Source of the DNA: Flammeovirga pacifica
Lineage (GTDB): Bacteria; Bacteroidota; Bacteroidia; Cytophagales; Flammeovirgaceae
DNA length: 64,000 nt
Reading direction: 5' to 3'
Assembly (NCBI RefSeq): GCF_000807855.2
Contig: NZ_JRYR02000001.1
Coordinates: 1,419,881-1,483,880 of the forward strand
Below are positions 63,093 to 64,000 of the stretch, in pieces; the stretch's first letter is position 1, and each line of letters opens with the position of its first letter. Below the pieces are notes generated by a model. That model searched no databases, had not been told where the DNA came from, and saw nothing but the letters and a program-made list of their open reading frames with translations. The position numbers and the translations under genes are program-made.

Positions 63093-64000
63093 ATGAAAAA
63101 AATATATACTATAAGTTTACTTTTTGGAGCTTCAACACTGTTTACCTCCTTTAATAAACAGACTGATAATATCTCCTCAAATAAATCAGAAATTGTTGTC
63201 AATTATCAACCATTACAATCTGATAACCCTTATCCTATTATCACTAATGTTCAAACTAAAACAGTGAATGGTGAGGAAATCACTTTAGTTGATGCCAATA
63301 ATATTCCAGCTTTTATTGCAGGACCAAATCAGAATTTAATGTTAATTGCCAATGCCTTGGGAGTTGATGTTAAAAAAATATACAAATTTAATGATATGGA
63401 CTCTTTTGATGATCTTCAAGAGGGACATGTTTATTATCTAAAAGCTAAAAAGAGTAAAGGGCTAATCGTAAATCATACTGTTGATACTGAAAAAAACCTT
63501 TGGGAAGTATCACAAAGATATGGTATTAAGCTTTCTAAATTAGCGAAGAAAAACAGAATGAAAACAGACGAACCTCTAGCTAGAGGTCGTGTTTTATTCC
63601 TTCAAAAGAAAAGACCTAAATCTGTTCCTCCAAAAGTGGTAGACCTTCCACCTTTAGAAGAACCAATTGTTGAAGAAGAAATACAATCTAAGGAAGCCCC
63701 ATTGGTGGAAACCACTGCTGTTATTTCTATAGGTGTTGATAGCGCCGCTCTTAACATTGATCCAAACAGCAAAACCCATACTGTTCAAGAAGGAGAATCT
63801 CTATTCACAATATCATCTATGTATGATGTTACTATGCTTGAACTTAAAGAATGGAATGACATTGGAGATAATTTAGCATTAGAAGAAGGACAGGTACTTG
63901 TTGTTGGTAAAGATGACGAAGTTGCTGTTGAAAATATAGTAATTTCAAATGCTGTTGCAGAAGAAGTTGCTGTTGAAGAAACAGACAACTCATTTGAAAT
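63093..64000 (+). CDS. LysM-repeat exported protein, 3' end cut off by the window
   Basis: The reading frame runs from ATG 63093 through the right edge (302 complete codons) and is open. A signal peptide (MKKIYTISLLFGASTLFTSF) is followed by three LysM-like modules. The first, divergent one is near residues 75-125 (NLMLIANALGVDVKKIYKFNDMDS). The second is near 128-175 (HTVDTEKNLWEVSQRYGIKLSKLAKKN). The third, most typical one is near 230-275 (HTVQEGESLFTISSMYDVTMLELKEWN). LysM modules bind peptidoglycan or other N-acetylglucosamine polymers. No catalytic domain is visible in the part present, so it may be a binding or scaffold protein; a catalytic end could lie beyond the window. Acidic, proline-rich linkers separate the modules. 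Confidence 0.85.
   Translation, partial: MKKIYTISLLFGASTLFTSFNKQTDNISSNKSEIVVNYQPLQSDNPYPIITNVQTKTVNGEEITLVDANNIPAFIAGPNQNLMLIANALGVDVKKIYKFNDMDSFDDLQEGHVYYLKAKKSKGLIVNHTVDTEKNLWEVSQRYGIKLSKLAKKNRMKTDEPLARGRVLFLQKKRPKSVPPKVVDLPPLEEPIVEEEIQSKEAPLVETTAVISIGVDSAALNIDPNSKTHTVQEGESLFTISSMYDVTMLELKEWNDIGDNLALEEGQVLVVGKDDEVAVENIVISNAVAEEVAVEETDNSFE

Noticed and set aside
62993-63202. A 69-codon minus-strand frame across the O-methyltransferase end and the LysM gene start
   Set aside because: It overlaps the end of one and the signal peptide of another well-supported plus-strand gene, and has no family resemblance.

Overview
The window is AT-rich DNA with short intergenic gaps, few Shine-Dalgarno sequences, and at least one promoter of the Bacteroidota type (TTG, 18 bp, TAnnTTTG upstream of the DAHP synthase gene). 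The gene content includes SprA, the giant type IX secretion/gliding translocon protein, next to ruvA; a type III glutamine synthetase; DUF4837 and DUF1573 proteins; a fused DAHP synthase-chorismate mutase; and BamD, LptD and MlaD envelope proteins. Together these point to a free-living, probably marine and gliding member of the Bacteroidota, most likely Cytophagales of the Flammeovirga kind. The genus is an inference from gene style; no rRNA is present. I see no tRNA, rRNA, CRISPR array, insertion sequence or prophage, so this is a chromosomal backbone segment.

Layout. 1-3.1 kb: an edge-truncated membrane protein, a lipoprotein, a bestrophin-type channel and a small unknown protein. 3.1-8.2 kb: aroB and a DAHP synthase-chorismate mutase (aromatic biosynthesis), gpsA (phospholipid precursor), and hppD (tyrosine catabolism) behind a structured leader. 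8.2-20 kb, minus strand: sprA, ruvA, a DUF4837 lipoprotein, a DUF1573 protein and an exonuclease/GIY-YIG nuclease. 20-30 kb: an EEP-family phosphatase/nuclease, a low-molecular-weight tyrosine phosphatase, a peptidoglycan amidase, arginase, a surface protein with eleven Ig-like repeats, and glnN. 30-39.5 kb: lysoplasmalogenase, an efflux adaptor, thiolase, a FUSC protein, the fermentative focA-pflB pair and a zinc-type CDF transporter.

39.5-47 kb: a minus-strand set of hupE, a small membrane protein, a PAS histidine kinase, a MATE transporter and a degenerate membrane-bound class III cyclase homologue. It lies divergent from a large periplasmic-binding-protein/GAF histidine kinase, with an FNR-like palindrome between them. 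47-56.7 kb: a thioesterase, LptD, MlaD and a partner of unknown function, a Fur-family regulator, an ECF sigma factor/membrane anti-sigma candidate/adhesin module, and BamD. 56.9-64 kb: a parvulin lipoprotein, a PhoB/PhoR-like pair separated by a terminator, an RluA-type pseudouridine synthase, a PaaI-type thioesterase, an O-methyltransferase, and an edge-truncated LysM protein.

The genes are largely housekeeping and envelope functions. The parts I find least explained are the degenerate cyclase with its operon, the eleven-repeat surface protein, the lysine-rich coiled-coil insertion in SprA, the hppD leader, and the sigma/anti-sigma/adhesin module. I did not find a clear-cut new defence or mobile system.
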